Below are positions 13,180 to 24,134 of a stretch of 64,000 nucleotides of DNA, piece after piece. The notes under the pieces were generated by a model. That model saw only the letters and a list, made by a program, of their open reading frames with translations, searched no databases and was not told the DNA's origin. The first letter of the stretch is position 1, and every line of letters starts with the position of its first letter. The position numbers and the translations under genes were made by a program. Origin of the DNA: Danio rerio (lineage: Eukaryota > Chordata > Actinopteri > Cypriniformes > Danionidae); the NCBI RefSeq assembly GCF_049306965.1, contig NC_133179.1, positions 14,051,501 through 14,115,500 of the forward strand, in the 5' to 3' direction.

Positions 13180-13536
13180 CATTCATTCATTCGGCTTAGT
13201 GCCTTTATTAATATGGGGTCGCCACAGCGGAATGAAACGTCAACTTATCCAGCATGTGTTTTACACAGCGAATGCCCTTCCAGCTACAACCCATTATGGG
13301 AAACATCCATACACACTCATTCACACTCATACAATACAGACATTTTATCTTATTCAATTCACCTATACCACATGTCTTTGGACTCATGGGGGAAACCGGA
13401 GCACCTGGATGAAACACACGCGAACACGGGGAGAACATGCAAACTCCACACAGAAATGCCAACTGACCCAGCCGAGGCTCAAACCAGCAACCTTCTTGTT
13501 GTGAGGTGATCGTGCAACCCACTGCGCCACCGTGAT
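13180..13536 (-). mobile_element. HE1/DANA-type tRNA-derived SINE
   Basis: On the minus strand the 5' tRNA-like head starts near 13536 (gtggcgcagtgggttgca), followed by the box-B-like ggtttgagcctcgg, the conserved body (gtttgcatgttctccccgtg) and a 3' tail of aatgaatgaatg. It is nearly full length for this zebrafish SINE family. Confidence 0.9.
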
Positions 13537-15684
13537 ACCCTAATGTAAATTTTATAAATGTAATAAATCAACTGTGGTTCTAAAAGAACATGTACTGTAA
13601 GTAAAAGAACGGTATTAAGGGCATTATATTATTTGTGGCTAAAGCCCTACAATTTATGTGATAATAAATAGCCGATTAAAGTTTCAATTTGATCACAAAA
13701 CATCATTAAACAAAAAGGATCAATATCCTAATTGACAGGGTGTCTATTAAAGCTTTTTTTTCCATTGACCTAAAAAGACTCCCTTTTCCAACAAATGTAG
13801 ACTATTTCCCTCAGGTATGCCACAATCTACAATATTTCAGGTCAACAATTATTTAGAACTATTTCAATAAATATTAATAATAATTTTAAAAGAATAATTA
13901 ATAAATAAAACAGTTTGATCCGGCTGAGCAAACCCAAGATGATCATTTGTGATGAATTAGTTATATTCTTTCACTAATAGAACCTGCTTATCGGAAATGA
14001 ACATCTTTTTGTGATTCTATTCAAATTAGCCTACATTGGTAGCAAACAAACAAACAAATTCACAACTCATCAAATCACATTGCTTCTCCATAAATTAATA
14101 TACTTATGCTTTAATTTTGTCAAAAACGTTCATGACATCATACAATAGCGTTTCCCTAGCATAATTATACTGTAATGTTAAAAATCAAATGTTGTAATGT
14201 AACAACTAAATGTTACAAAGTTATTCAAATGCCTGGTGTCTTTAGTAGTGTAACTTACGTTAGCTGGCCTCCTCAGAAAGACCGCCAAATGCCGTCAGGT
14301 CTGCTTCTGGGATTCTGGTGGCTTAAAGGCGCCTGTCTAAAACAGCAGTTTTGCTATTAAAATTACACCAAAGTCATCCAGCATGTGTAAACACCAAAAT
14401 CACTAACAACGCAGTCGACATTAAAGTGATTTTATAAAAGTATTTACCGTCGGCGAACTCCACATTTCATCCGCTGCCAAATCACGACGCCAAAATCTCC
14501 GCCGCCGATGCCGCCAAAACATAGCTGACGTCATATCATCAATGCAGTAAGTTGGTTTTATTTGTTGTTTTCTTTTTGAATTTTTACATTTGTGGTAAGA
14601 ATATCACCACCATTCTCGTAAATTATGCTTGTAGGCATAGTGCTTGTTTAGGCTCTTTCATTTAAATTTTTAGAAGCACAGTGTAATAGAAACCCCGATT
14701 TCTGTTGTTTTTATGTTGTCAATTTTTTATGTTATTGATTTATTATTTTTTTTACTTGACAATAGGCCTAGTTCATATCCGTTTTGGTTTCAATGTTATC
14801 CACTGGGTGGCGATATGTCGCCATTTATCAGTAGGCTATGATTGAGTAGGTTGCTGTTATTTTGAAACGCCATAATTTTGTACATTTTTGCAATAACATA
14901 ATTCTTAAGTATTGTATTTCAATTTGTATTATTTGCATTTCTTTAAACGTATCATTCTGTACACATGGTCAATGTGAAGATGCTAAATTGACATTCCACA
15001 TTTGATAACCAAGCACTGCAGACAGACTTCATTAAATATGTGTAGCGAAGCACTGTTTCTTGTCAGTGGTCCAGTCCTTACTCAGTAGAAAAGTGTGTTC
15101 GTGGAAATACCCTCACCTCCTCCCTAAGCTCAGTATCCTTATTTCAGCTAAACCATAGCCTAGTAATTCTGAAGTCTTGAAAAAGTTTTCTATTTTTACA
15201 CCTTTACCCTTAACCTCAAAAGGTAGTCCAGACCAACCATAAACAGAACAATGGTGTCTTCAAAGAATAACCACAGTCATACATTATAAATCTGAATAAT
15301 ATTTTCCATACTTGATGCTGTTTATGGTGTTTAAGAGTAATGGCTGCACTCTTACTGCAAGGATATCGTTTTGGTTACAGTTGTGAATCTGTAAAATATG
15401 ACTGGCACGTTAAAAGAAGTAGTTATCAAATTATATTTCTTAAGTTTAAAAGGCTTTTTATATTCTCTGGGTACATAATTTAGTATTTTCACAGAATTAA
15501 TTCATCATCTTAATAATTTGCAAATAGCCTTTTATGTATTTTGCATAAATACATTATTACATTTCATACAATACTAGTGTTTTGTACTAGTATTTTATAA
15601 TTTTACTGGTATTTTGTAGTATGTTGTAACACTTTAAATTATATTCAAATCTTACTGTATAGCTTTGTGTAATATGTATCAGTG

Positions 15685-15760
<76 letters not shown>

Positions 15761-18180
15761 TTATTTGCAATTTGCCCGACATAATGCCACTCAGCTCTGC
15801 TTGCCAATCATACTTGTGGTCCATGAGGCATCATGTGCATGTGGGTTGGAGCAGCCTGACTCATCAGTATTTTCCAATCACATTTTTTTAATTGACCTTC
15901 TCACCTATGGAACAGAAATGATTGTAGGGCTATATCATTCACAGTAGGGACAGTCCTTTTTGTATAAATGTGTTATTTCACTCTGTAAATGAATTACATT
16001 AATCTGTTAAGCTCAAGCCATGTTTTACCAACAGCGGTTTTACAGTACTTTTAAGGCCAGGGACTTAAATAAACCCTCAAAAACTCACTCATAAACTTTA
16101 TATTCAATGCATCAATCAATAGACTCCTCTGACTATTCATTTTAGATTGGTTCTGTTTGTTGGTCTTCACTCCTACATGTTTACAACCACGCAGTTTGCG
16201 GAGCAAATGAGCATACACAGGAAATGTGACACGTTTTGAAATGACAGCTCATGGAAACTAAATTGTTACTGCCCTTTTTTACTAGGTAAGATATAGGATG
16301 TTTTTTGCTAACCAATTATTTTTTAAGGGAGCAGCATAATGTACAAAGAGAATATGGTGTTTGACATATGCTAAGTGTAAAAGATTTTGATGCTGATTTG
16401 ATGTTTTCTTCTGCTGGACAGTCACAGTATTTTCTTTTGTTCTTATTCATCTTGGGATCATAACTCTGGGATTAAAACCCTCCCCAACACACCACCCTCT
16501 GTCCACAGCACTTTAGTTACACCCTAGCAACCACTTAGTTAATCTCAATTTATCGACACAGTAAAAAAATCTGTTAATTAACAGTTTCTATATTTTGTGT
16601 TTTCTGTTTATTTACATTTGTGAATTGCATTATGGGATCTTTATTTCTGCTCTGTCGACTTTTGATGTTGAAAATTCAGCTCTACAGTTTAACAAAGTGG
16701 CTTTTATTGACATTTTAGTTTGAATTAGAAATAAAATAGAGAAAATTAAGTCTTTAAAATAACAGAAATTGTACTGGCTGTTTATTATAAGTGGTTAGAA
16801 TTAACCAAGACAATATATCTCTTTAAACTATTAAATTTTTTTAAATAAAACTCACTTTTTTACCTTTTCAAGGTTAAAAGTTGTTGGAAGAAAGATCACG
16901 GTCCAATAACGCAATTCAAAAGCATTAATATACAGGGAAAAATAATAAAATAAAAGCATGAATTCACAAAAATACAGAAAACTGCTAATTTACAGATTTT
17001 TTTTTTACAGTGTAGCTTGTCTTTATCTCATAATAATTGCAATATTTTGTGGCATAGTGCATCAGTTTTAAAGCCTGATAAATGTATTTACAGTCTTGAG
17101 AAATTCTCTGAAAGAGGATGTGTCAAATCCTTTGTGTCTGTTTTGGTTTCGTGATATGCATCATTATAATTTGCTATTTGAGTTTCTGATCTTTATCTCC
17201 TAACCACCATACCTTGCTTCCGATATAACTTGTGAATTTTACAAGACAGTGTATTTATTGAATGAGGTATGTTTGAATGTTCAATTTGTACAGTACATCC
17301 ATGGGAACAGGGAAGTATAAAATGTATACAGCCACCTTGAATGCAGCTAATCAGACAACATGATGTGATGTCTGTAAAATCTAAATAAGGATCTCCTGCA
17401 GGGTTTGTTTTTCTTTAATTGGTGAAGGATTGTACAACTGGACAATACAATTACTAAAAGAAAGTTTTACAAACAGGGCATAGCTTGGGCAAGGACTAGG
17501 CCTTATTTTAATTAGAGCAGTATCAGAACAAATCTATATCGCTGGCATATTTTAGGACATTTCAATGAAAGTTTTTTATTTTTTCCGGTTAGATAGCTCA
17601 AGCATGCAGTTTATTATAGACTACCCTTAAGCCTTGTTTGTGTAATTAGGTAAAAGTCATGTCTTCAGGCCTAATATCAAATAAAACTTTTTTTTTTCCC
17701 TGTTTCAGCACATATGAGGGCAACATGTTTGCTGGAAGCCAATGTATGACAGTGGAACCTTTAGAAATCCTCAACCTACACAGCCTGCCAGTCCCTGTAA
17801 ATTCTCCCCGAAACTGTGTGAGGTGGGTGAACTTCGATTTCGGAGGGTAATGCGGTAAGGAGAAGCGTGACAAGAATGACTTCAAAGATTCATGATCTAC
17901 TTAATTATACTCACTTTTGGTTCTGACCTCACATTATTCTCTCTCATCTTTCCCTGTTCATTCCTGTATAATACTAAATGAAAGCCATTTAAGCAATGAT
18001 TAGTCATTTTGCAATTGTATAACACATTTTTATTTCAGATTGGTGGAACAGAAATATTCATCCGCCCACTATACAGTGGTGACACTGTTAAAAATGTTTC
18101 TGCGTTCAATTTTTAAGATGAATTAGTTCCACTTTACAAGTAATGTAAACTTCCATTACATTAAACTCACTTAAAACCTT
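13537..18180. other. Intergenic, no gene seen
   Basis: AT-rich sequence with small open frames only. It holds a CpG-dense patch at about 14445-14530, a long TA tract (listed separately) and a small exon-like frame at 17659-17850, discussed among the findings. No protein family was recognised. Confidence 0.55.
15688..15757. repeat. (TA)n microsatellite
   Basis: About 35 uninterrupted TA dinucleotides. Confidence 0.97.
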
Positions 18181-18475
18181 GTGTACAGTTTGCATGTTCT
18201 CCCCGTGTTCACTCTGGTTTCCTCCGAGTGCTATGGTTTCCCCCACAGTCGCCCCACATGTGCTAGGTAAATTGGATTAACAAAGTTGGCCATAGTGTGC
18301 AAAGTGCATGTGTGAATGTGAGATTGTATGGGTTTTTCACAGTACTGGGTTGCAGCTGAAAGGGCATCCACTGCAGAAAAGAAATGCTGGAATAGCTGGC
18401 GGTTCATTACGCTGTGACGACCCCTGATATATAAGACTAAGTCGAAAGAAAATGAATAAATGAATGAATGATACC
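18181..18475 (+). mobile_element. HE1/DANA-type SINE, 5'-truncated and diverged
   Basis: Starts within the SINE body (gtttgcatgttctccccgtg), continues through a form of agggcatccactgc and the end region (gacccctgatatataagact), and finishes in aaaatgaataaatgaatg. The tRNA-like head is missing. It is clearly more diverged than the copy at 13.2-13.5 kb. Confidence 0.85.
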
Positions 18476-19297
18476 TCAGCGTATGTTCAAAAATTGCACC
18501 ACAAATTCATAGGAAAATGATAATAAATAAATATCACTAATAAAGAAGTAAACATTGACTTTATTATAATCACTTTGAGTCAGTTTATTTTGCCTTTAAT
18601 AATTAACGTGACGATCTCTCGTAAATAAGAGAATAAGTCAAAAGGAAATAAATGAATAATCACTTAATATCTCATTTCCTCTCCCTTGTATTAGAAGTCA
18701 ACCCCTTGTGCGTTCCTTCATAAGTTACTTCATGTTAGCATAATCACAAATGAAACAATTGGAGCGGGGAGCACATGTAAATGTTTTATTTGCACAACTG
18801 CAATATGCTTAGAATGTTAATATCAATGCAACATCAGTGTGCTTGAAAAAAGCCTGAATGTATTATTTTCCTATGGGCCAGCTTCAGTTTTGGTCACCAC
18901 TACTGTTTGACCTTACAGAAAAGTCACATGGACAGTCTAATGAGCTTCACATATTGAAGTCACTTGTTAAACACAAATGAAACATGGTTTTTATGTAAAA
19001 AATGCTGATCATATTTTTTATTCGAAAAAATGTGGGTTTCACGTGTTCCATGAATGCTTTAATTATGATTTTTAACATGTAAAGCTCATGTAATTCTCAT
19101 ATGTTTTTTTTTCTGTGAGTGTATGCATATATTAAATTTCACTAGAGCTGTAGTTAGCTGTAACTACACTGTTGATCCTACACAATGTTTAAACTAAACA
19201 TGCATACATAAAAAAACCTGGCTAACTCTAATCATATTCCACCTTAAGATTAGCAATAGTGTTTTGCAATAACATTAACATGAGTATAATTCATAAT
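18476..19297. other. Intergenic, no gene seen
   Basis: AT-rich, no long frame, no recognised repeat or motif. Confidence 0.5.
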
Positions 19298-20395
19298 CAG
19301 TGGTGGAAAGAGTACTGAAAAATCATACTTAAGTAAAAGTACCATTACTTGCCTAAAAATGTAGTGAAGTTAGAGTAAAATTATCTGTTGTAAATGTTAC
19401 TCAAAGTATCTGTTGTAAATATTACTCAAAGTATGAGTAGTGAGTATTACTGTTAAAAGCTGATGCGTTTACATGTCATTTGTGCATGTGTGTGTAAACG
19501 TAACATTCTGTAGTGCATCTAGTTATTGCCCAGCAGGCACACAACGTCATAAGATGTCAATATTAGGTTAGATTTAGGTTTTGACATCAGGTGACCAAAA
19601 TTCAATGGCTACCCAGCGTTTAAGGCCAACGTTTTTTTGATGTCCAAAAATGATGTCATCTGACATTGATATTTGGTTGATTTTAGGTTGTGTTAGAAAT
19701 GGATTAAAATCCAACGTCGAGCCAACATCTTAAACCAACCACTTATTGAGATCAAATACTGACTTATATTCATCAGTTATGGCAACCAACATCTGATAGA
19801 TGTCACAGTGGTAACCTCCACACAACGTCAAGCTGTAACATCATTAGACATTGATATTTGGTTGGTTTTAGGCCTGACGTTGGCCTGACGTTGAGTTCTG
19901 ATGTCAACTCGATTTTCATTTCCACACAAAATGTAACAACCCCATGACGTTGAGGTAAAACGTCAATGTGATGCCTGCTTGGTGTTTCAGGCCATTTTAG
20001 TCATCATACAGTATCCGTCATCTTCTCATCAGTGACATGCATCTAAACAGTCTCTGGGTCAATGCGTGTCAAGATTTTGAACATCTTTTTGGACACTTTT
20101 AATGCTTTCAAACTGTTTACTGCTATTATAAAATCGCCCATGTCTTAAGGTAGTTCATTTTGATGCGATTTACTTTCAGTGTGTAACTTGATTTGACCGG
20201 AATCACAGGACTGATTTTTCTAATCCCCATAGGCAGGAAAAATAAAGTAGTGACTGCAGGTTGAAAGAAAGTAGTGGAGTAAAAGTACAGATACTGCACT
20301 GAAAATGTACTCAAGAAAAGTTAAAGTACACATTTTTAAAACAACTTAGTAAATTACAACTCTTGAGAAAAAATACTCAATTACTTAAATTAGGG
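19298..20395. mobile_element. 1.1-kb hAT-like non-autonomous repeat, copy 1
   Basis: Begins cagtggtggaaagagtactg, a CAGNGGTG-type hAT end. It contains many acgtca/gacgtt motifs between about 19540 and 19970 and ends in sequence rich in gtactcaag/taaaagtac. It has no transposase frame. A second copy lies at 51821-52995. The right end is indistinct. Confidence 0.65.
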
Positions 20396-21839
20396 TTAGG
20401 GTTAAATATGCCTTATACAAACACTGCCATAACCATAATAATATTATAAGACTGGTAATTTTTAGGTGCAGGAAATCAAGAATTCAAGGAAGGCAGAACC
20501 TCTGAGGCAGCCATTCATGAATAATTCTTTAAATATTTTTTCTTTTGAGAAGCACATCAGACTTTAGGGCAGTATATTAAAGCATACCCACTTCAGGGAA
20601 ATATGCAAATAACTAAATTGGCAATTAAAAAGAACAAGACTTTTAAATTTAGAATATTGCTTTCTTCCTTCTCTAGCTGCTTCTAATAATTGTTCCACAT
20701 AAGTCTTAATGCACAGTGGTTCAAAGAAAAAGCTGATGTCATTAAAGCTTGATGTGCAGAGATGCACATGGTGCATTTTGGATGCATGCAGAGCGAGAAC
20801 AAAATTGCTGACACCCACTCATATACGCACATATAAATAGATATACTTTTATTTTCAACCCAAAACCTGAACGCTAGATTGTAAGCTGACATTTTAAACT
20901 GATGATGATGATCAGATGATGATATTTACAATGGAGTCACAAAAATACAAATTAAGCAATTCTTATTTAGAGGAAACACAGTATCACTGTCATGTTTTAT
21001 TTAATTTCTTTAAACTATTGTCTTTTTAAAGAATCCAACATGTGTTGTTTTCCCTCCAAAAGTACCTTAATAGATTCTCATCAAATTGTGCAGCTGCTGT
21101 TTGTCTTCCCCAAGCTCATGTCTTAGTTTTGTGTATGTGTGTGTGTGTGTGTGTTGCACACCACCCTTCAGTAGAAGTCTGAGTCTGTGGTCTGCTCTGC
21201 TCTACTTATCGTAAGTTTCACTATAGACATGGCTTACCAGAAGTGACGGTAGACTGGGGGTTTCTCAGTGACATCACTTCATGCGATGAGGCAAAGCGTC
21301 CATATAGGGCTGTCACACTTGTGCCTGAACTAAAGAAGGAATTGCAAGCCTCTTATCATCTTTTCAGTCTAGCTAATTTTGAAATGACAAAAAACAGTTT
21401 TTTCACTCAGAAGTGCTTTATTCTCTTCACTTTTGTTGCTTTGTTTAACCCCTTACAGTTTCCACTGTGGGCGCTGCAGTCTTCTTGTGTCTTTTTCAGC
21501 ATGATTTAAATGAGATATTATCAAGATCTATGGTTTTGACTTCCGAAGTAACGGATGTTTAGAAGATCAACAGCAATGATATCCTGCTTAGTCATGGTGT
21601 GTACTTGAAGCCTCATTTTGCAATTGAATTTATTTTCTACAAATAAATATAGTATAAAATCAACATGGACATGCACATAGTTTGGCTCACATTTTGTTAA
21701 AATTGTTAAACTTACAATTTTTCTATTAATAAACCATGAACTAAGACTTTTAGATCAATAAAGTACTAATTTGCTGCTAATTTACAGTTAGTAGTATGTA
21801 TATGCAGTTTAGGGGAAAGTTAATTTAAAAAAAGGAATG
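20396..21839. other. Intergenic, no gene seen
   Basis: No supported gene. A (GT)n tract lies at 21136-21154. The open frame at 21243-21509 has no recognised motif. Confidence 0.5.
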
Positions 21840-22410
21840 CATTGCAATATTGAGTTACCCTCCAGAAAAGTAACTAGTTGCATTACTTTTTATGGTATGC
21901 ATTACTTTTGAGTTACTTTTGCATTACTTTTTAATATCTGGCTAAGGCTTGATCTCTTTCACAACTTGTTTTTGTTTTTCTTTCTTTTTTTTAATAGAGG
22001 AGCTCTGCAGTTAATAATGCACTGTACAACATACACCTTCATTTACCTTTTAGAAAACACATCAAAAAATATATTTTAGGATAATGTTATCTGAGAACTT
22101 CCTGACACCAGAGCTCTACATGCCGTACATACACATTTTTTGAAAGTTTAACTCAATCTGTTTACTACTTTTGTATTTGTCTTAAGTAAAATCACTGTTC
22201 ATTGACATAATCCCCTTTTCCTTTTTGTTGATGCGTTCTTTAATTTTAATTCAGCAATTTATTTTTTAAAGCTCATTAATTAAACTAAAAAAATAACTCG
22301 CATTACATTTTCAAAAAAGTAACTCAAATATTATTACTTATTTTAAAAGTAATGCGTTACTTAGAAAAGTAATATCATTACATTACTTGTTATGCGCTAC
22401 CCCAACACTG
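21840..22410. mobile_element. MITE of the cagtgttgggg type (hAT-like)
   Basis: The right end, read on the minus strand, is cagtgttggggtagcgcata. Both sides carry repeated aaaagtaac/gttactttt arms (taatgcgttac near 22350, aagtaactagttgcattac near 21865), giving a palindromic layout. The left terminus is eroded. No coding capacity. Confidence 0.6.
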
Positions 22411-23345
22411 TTTATAAGTATTTAAGTATTTTGTATGAGTATGTAAGTATTAGTATTATAAGTATTTAACTTATTTATAAGTATAAACAGCCAATAACTT
22501 AATAATAGGCAGGTAAGCCAGTAGTTTATTGTGGGATTTTGCACTTAAAATGTGTAATTTTTTAATAATTTATTTAGATGTTAGAGATTTTTGCATATGT
22601 AACTTTGAAACTGCAAACTAACTCTAATAAGAGGTGTATTAGTAGACTGTTAATAGACCAATAATAGAGTTAGAATATGGTTAGGTGCAAAGTTATCTAT
22701 TATTACAATGTTAGCAGATGGCTCAGACTCTACAGATGAACTGTAGTTGCAAAGTTGCTTATAGTCATAAGACGTCTGTAGGGAAATTAAAATAATAACA
22801 ACAAATATTTAACACATTTCACTGCAGCACTGTTAATCTAATCTTATGCATAAATCGTCACCTTGGAATTATATGGTTCTATCTGTGTTCTAAATGATTT
22901 TGAGATATTGAGCTTCACAGTTTTTGTATTCCATAGCAAACAGAATGTGTGTAACATTTGTTTTTTTTAAACAAAAAGTCTTGAAATTTAAACAACTTAT
23001 AAAAAAAAACATCCCATAATGTAAATTAGTTGTCATTTAATAAGAATAAGTGAATAACTCAATTTTGAAAAAATGTCAGATAGAACCTTATAATTCTATG
23101 GTGACGATATGTTTGTAACCAAACGTATTGCAGCCACGATGCCACCATGCATTGTTTAAGTGTTTTGTTAATGTCAGAACTGTAAATTATAATGCCGGCG
23201 TGAACAAGTTGCATGGCGTGCCATCAAGGTAAAATGATGCTCCCCCAAGTACATGTATGTGAATAAAATGATGATTGTTTATGTGTTAGTGAGCATGTAA
23301 TTCATGTCACATACACTCTTGGTGTGGGTGAGTTTTGCCTGTATC
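22411..23345. other. Intergenic, no gene seen
   Basis: AT-rich, no gene or clear repeat recognised. Confidence 0.5.
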
Positions 23346-23562
23346 TCAGACATGCTACAATCTCAGAAATAAAGGTACAGGAGCTGTCACTGGGGCAGTA
23401 CCTTTTCAAAAGATACATATTTGTACCCAAAGAGTCCACAGTTGTACCTCAAAAGTGTATATTAGTCTCCAAAGTACCTTTAAACCATTTAGGTACAAAT
23501 ATGTACCTTTTTAAAAAGGTACTGCCCCAGTGACCGCCTTTACCTTTATTTCTTAGAGTGCA
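23346..23562. mobile_element. Short palindromic MITE, copy 1
   Basis: The arms agaaataaaggtac (left, about 23365) and ctttatttcttagagtgcat (right, about 23543-23562) are inverted. The inner arms tgtcactggggcagtacctt and ggtactgccccagtgac pair over about 20 bases. A related, more diverged copy is at 57143-57546. Confidence 0.75.
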
Positions 23563-24134
23563 TATCAGTTGCAGAGGCATGAATGACAAACTGCCGGAAA
23601 AGAGCTCTGGGGGAAAATAATTTATTCTATAATCAGCTTGAATCAATGTAATCCAGCAACATGAGAACGTTTTCATGAAAAAAAGATGACAAAAGGTGGA
23701 TTGAAATCAATCTCGAGCTGACTCATTCTAACAGGAAAGTGTCTTAAGGAAATTTGGATACTTTACACAACCAAAACACAAGTAAATAGATAGAAATGGA
23801 TGTTAAAAATATTTTACTGAGCAGACAAATGAATGCAAAAGTAAACAAGGACAAACATTTTAAAACAAAACTGTCTTATCTATTATTTAACCTGCGTTTA
23901 CTGCAGAACACTCAATCTTTCACCGAAAGTACGTAAGCAATATGCATTTACTGTTTAAATAGTATTTACTTATAAAAAGATATTTGCACTAAAAGCACAT
24001 AAAATAACTAAAATACCTTATTATAAACAAAACTTCAAGACAAAAGTTTGTCTTATTAGCTTGATATTTTGTCCCTGCTTAAACTGGCGCATCTTAAAGT
24101 GATCGGGCAGAGATGTGGCATAAAGCATTGGAGT

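Noticed and set aside
13105-13522. Overlapping open frames on both strands
   Set aside because: They are read-through of an HE1/DANA SINE, not a gene.
20388-20405. Telomere-like ttagggttagggtta (also ggggttagggttag near 63820)
   Set aside because: Only two to three units in each place, expected by chance in AT-rich fish DNA; not an interstitial telomere array.
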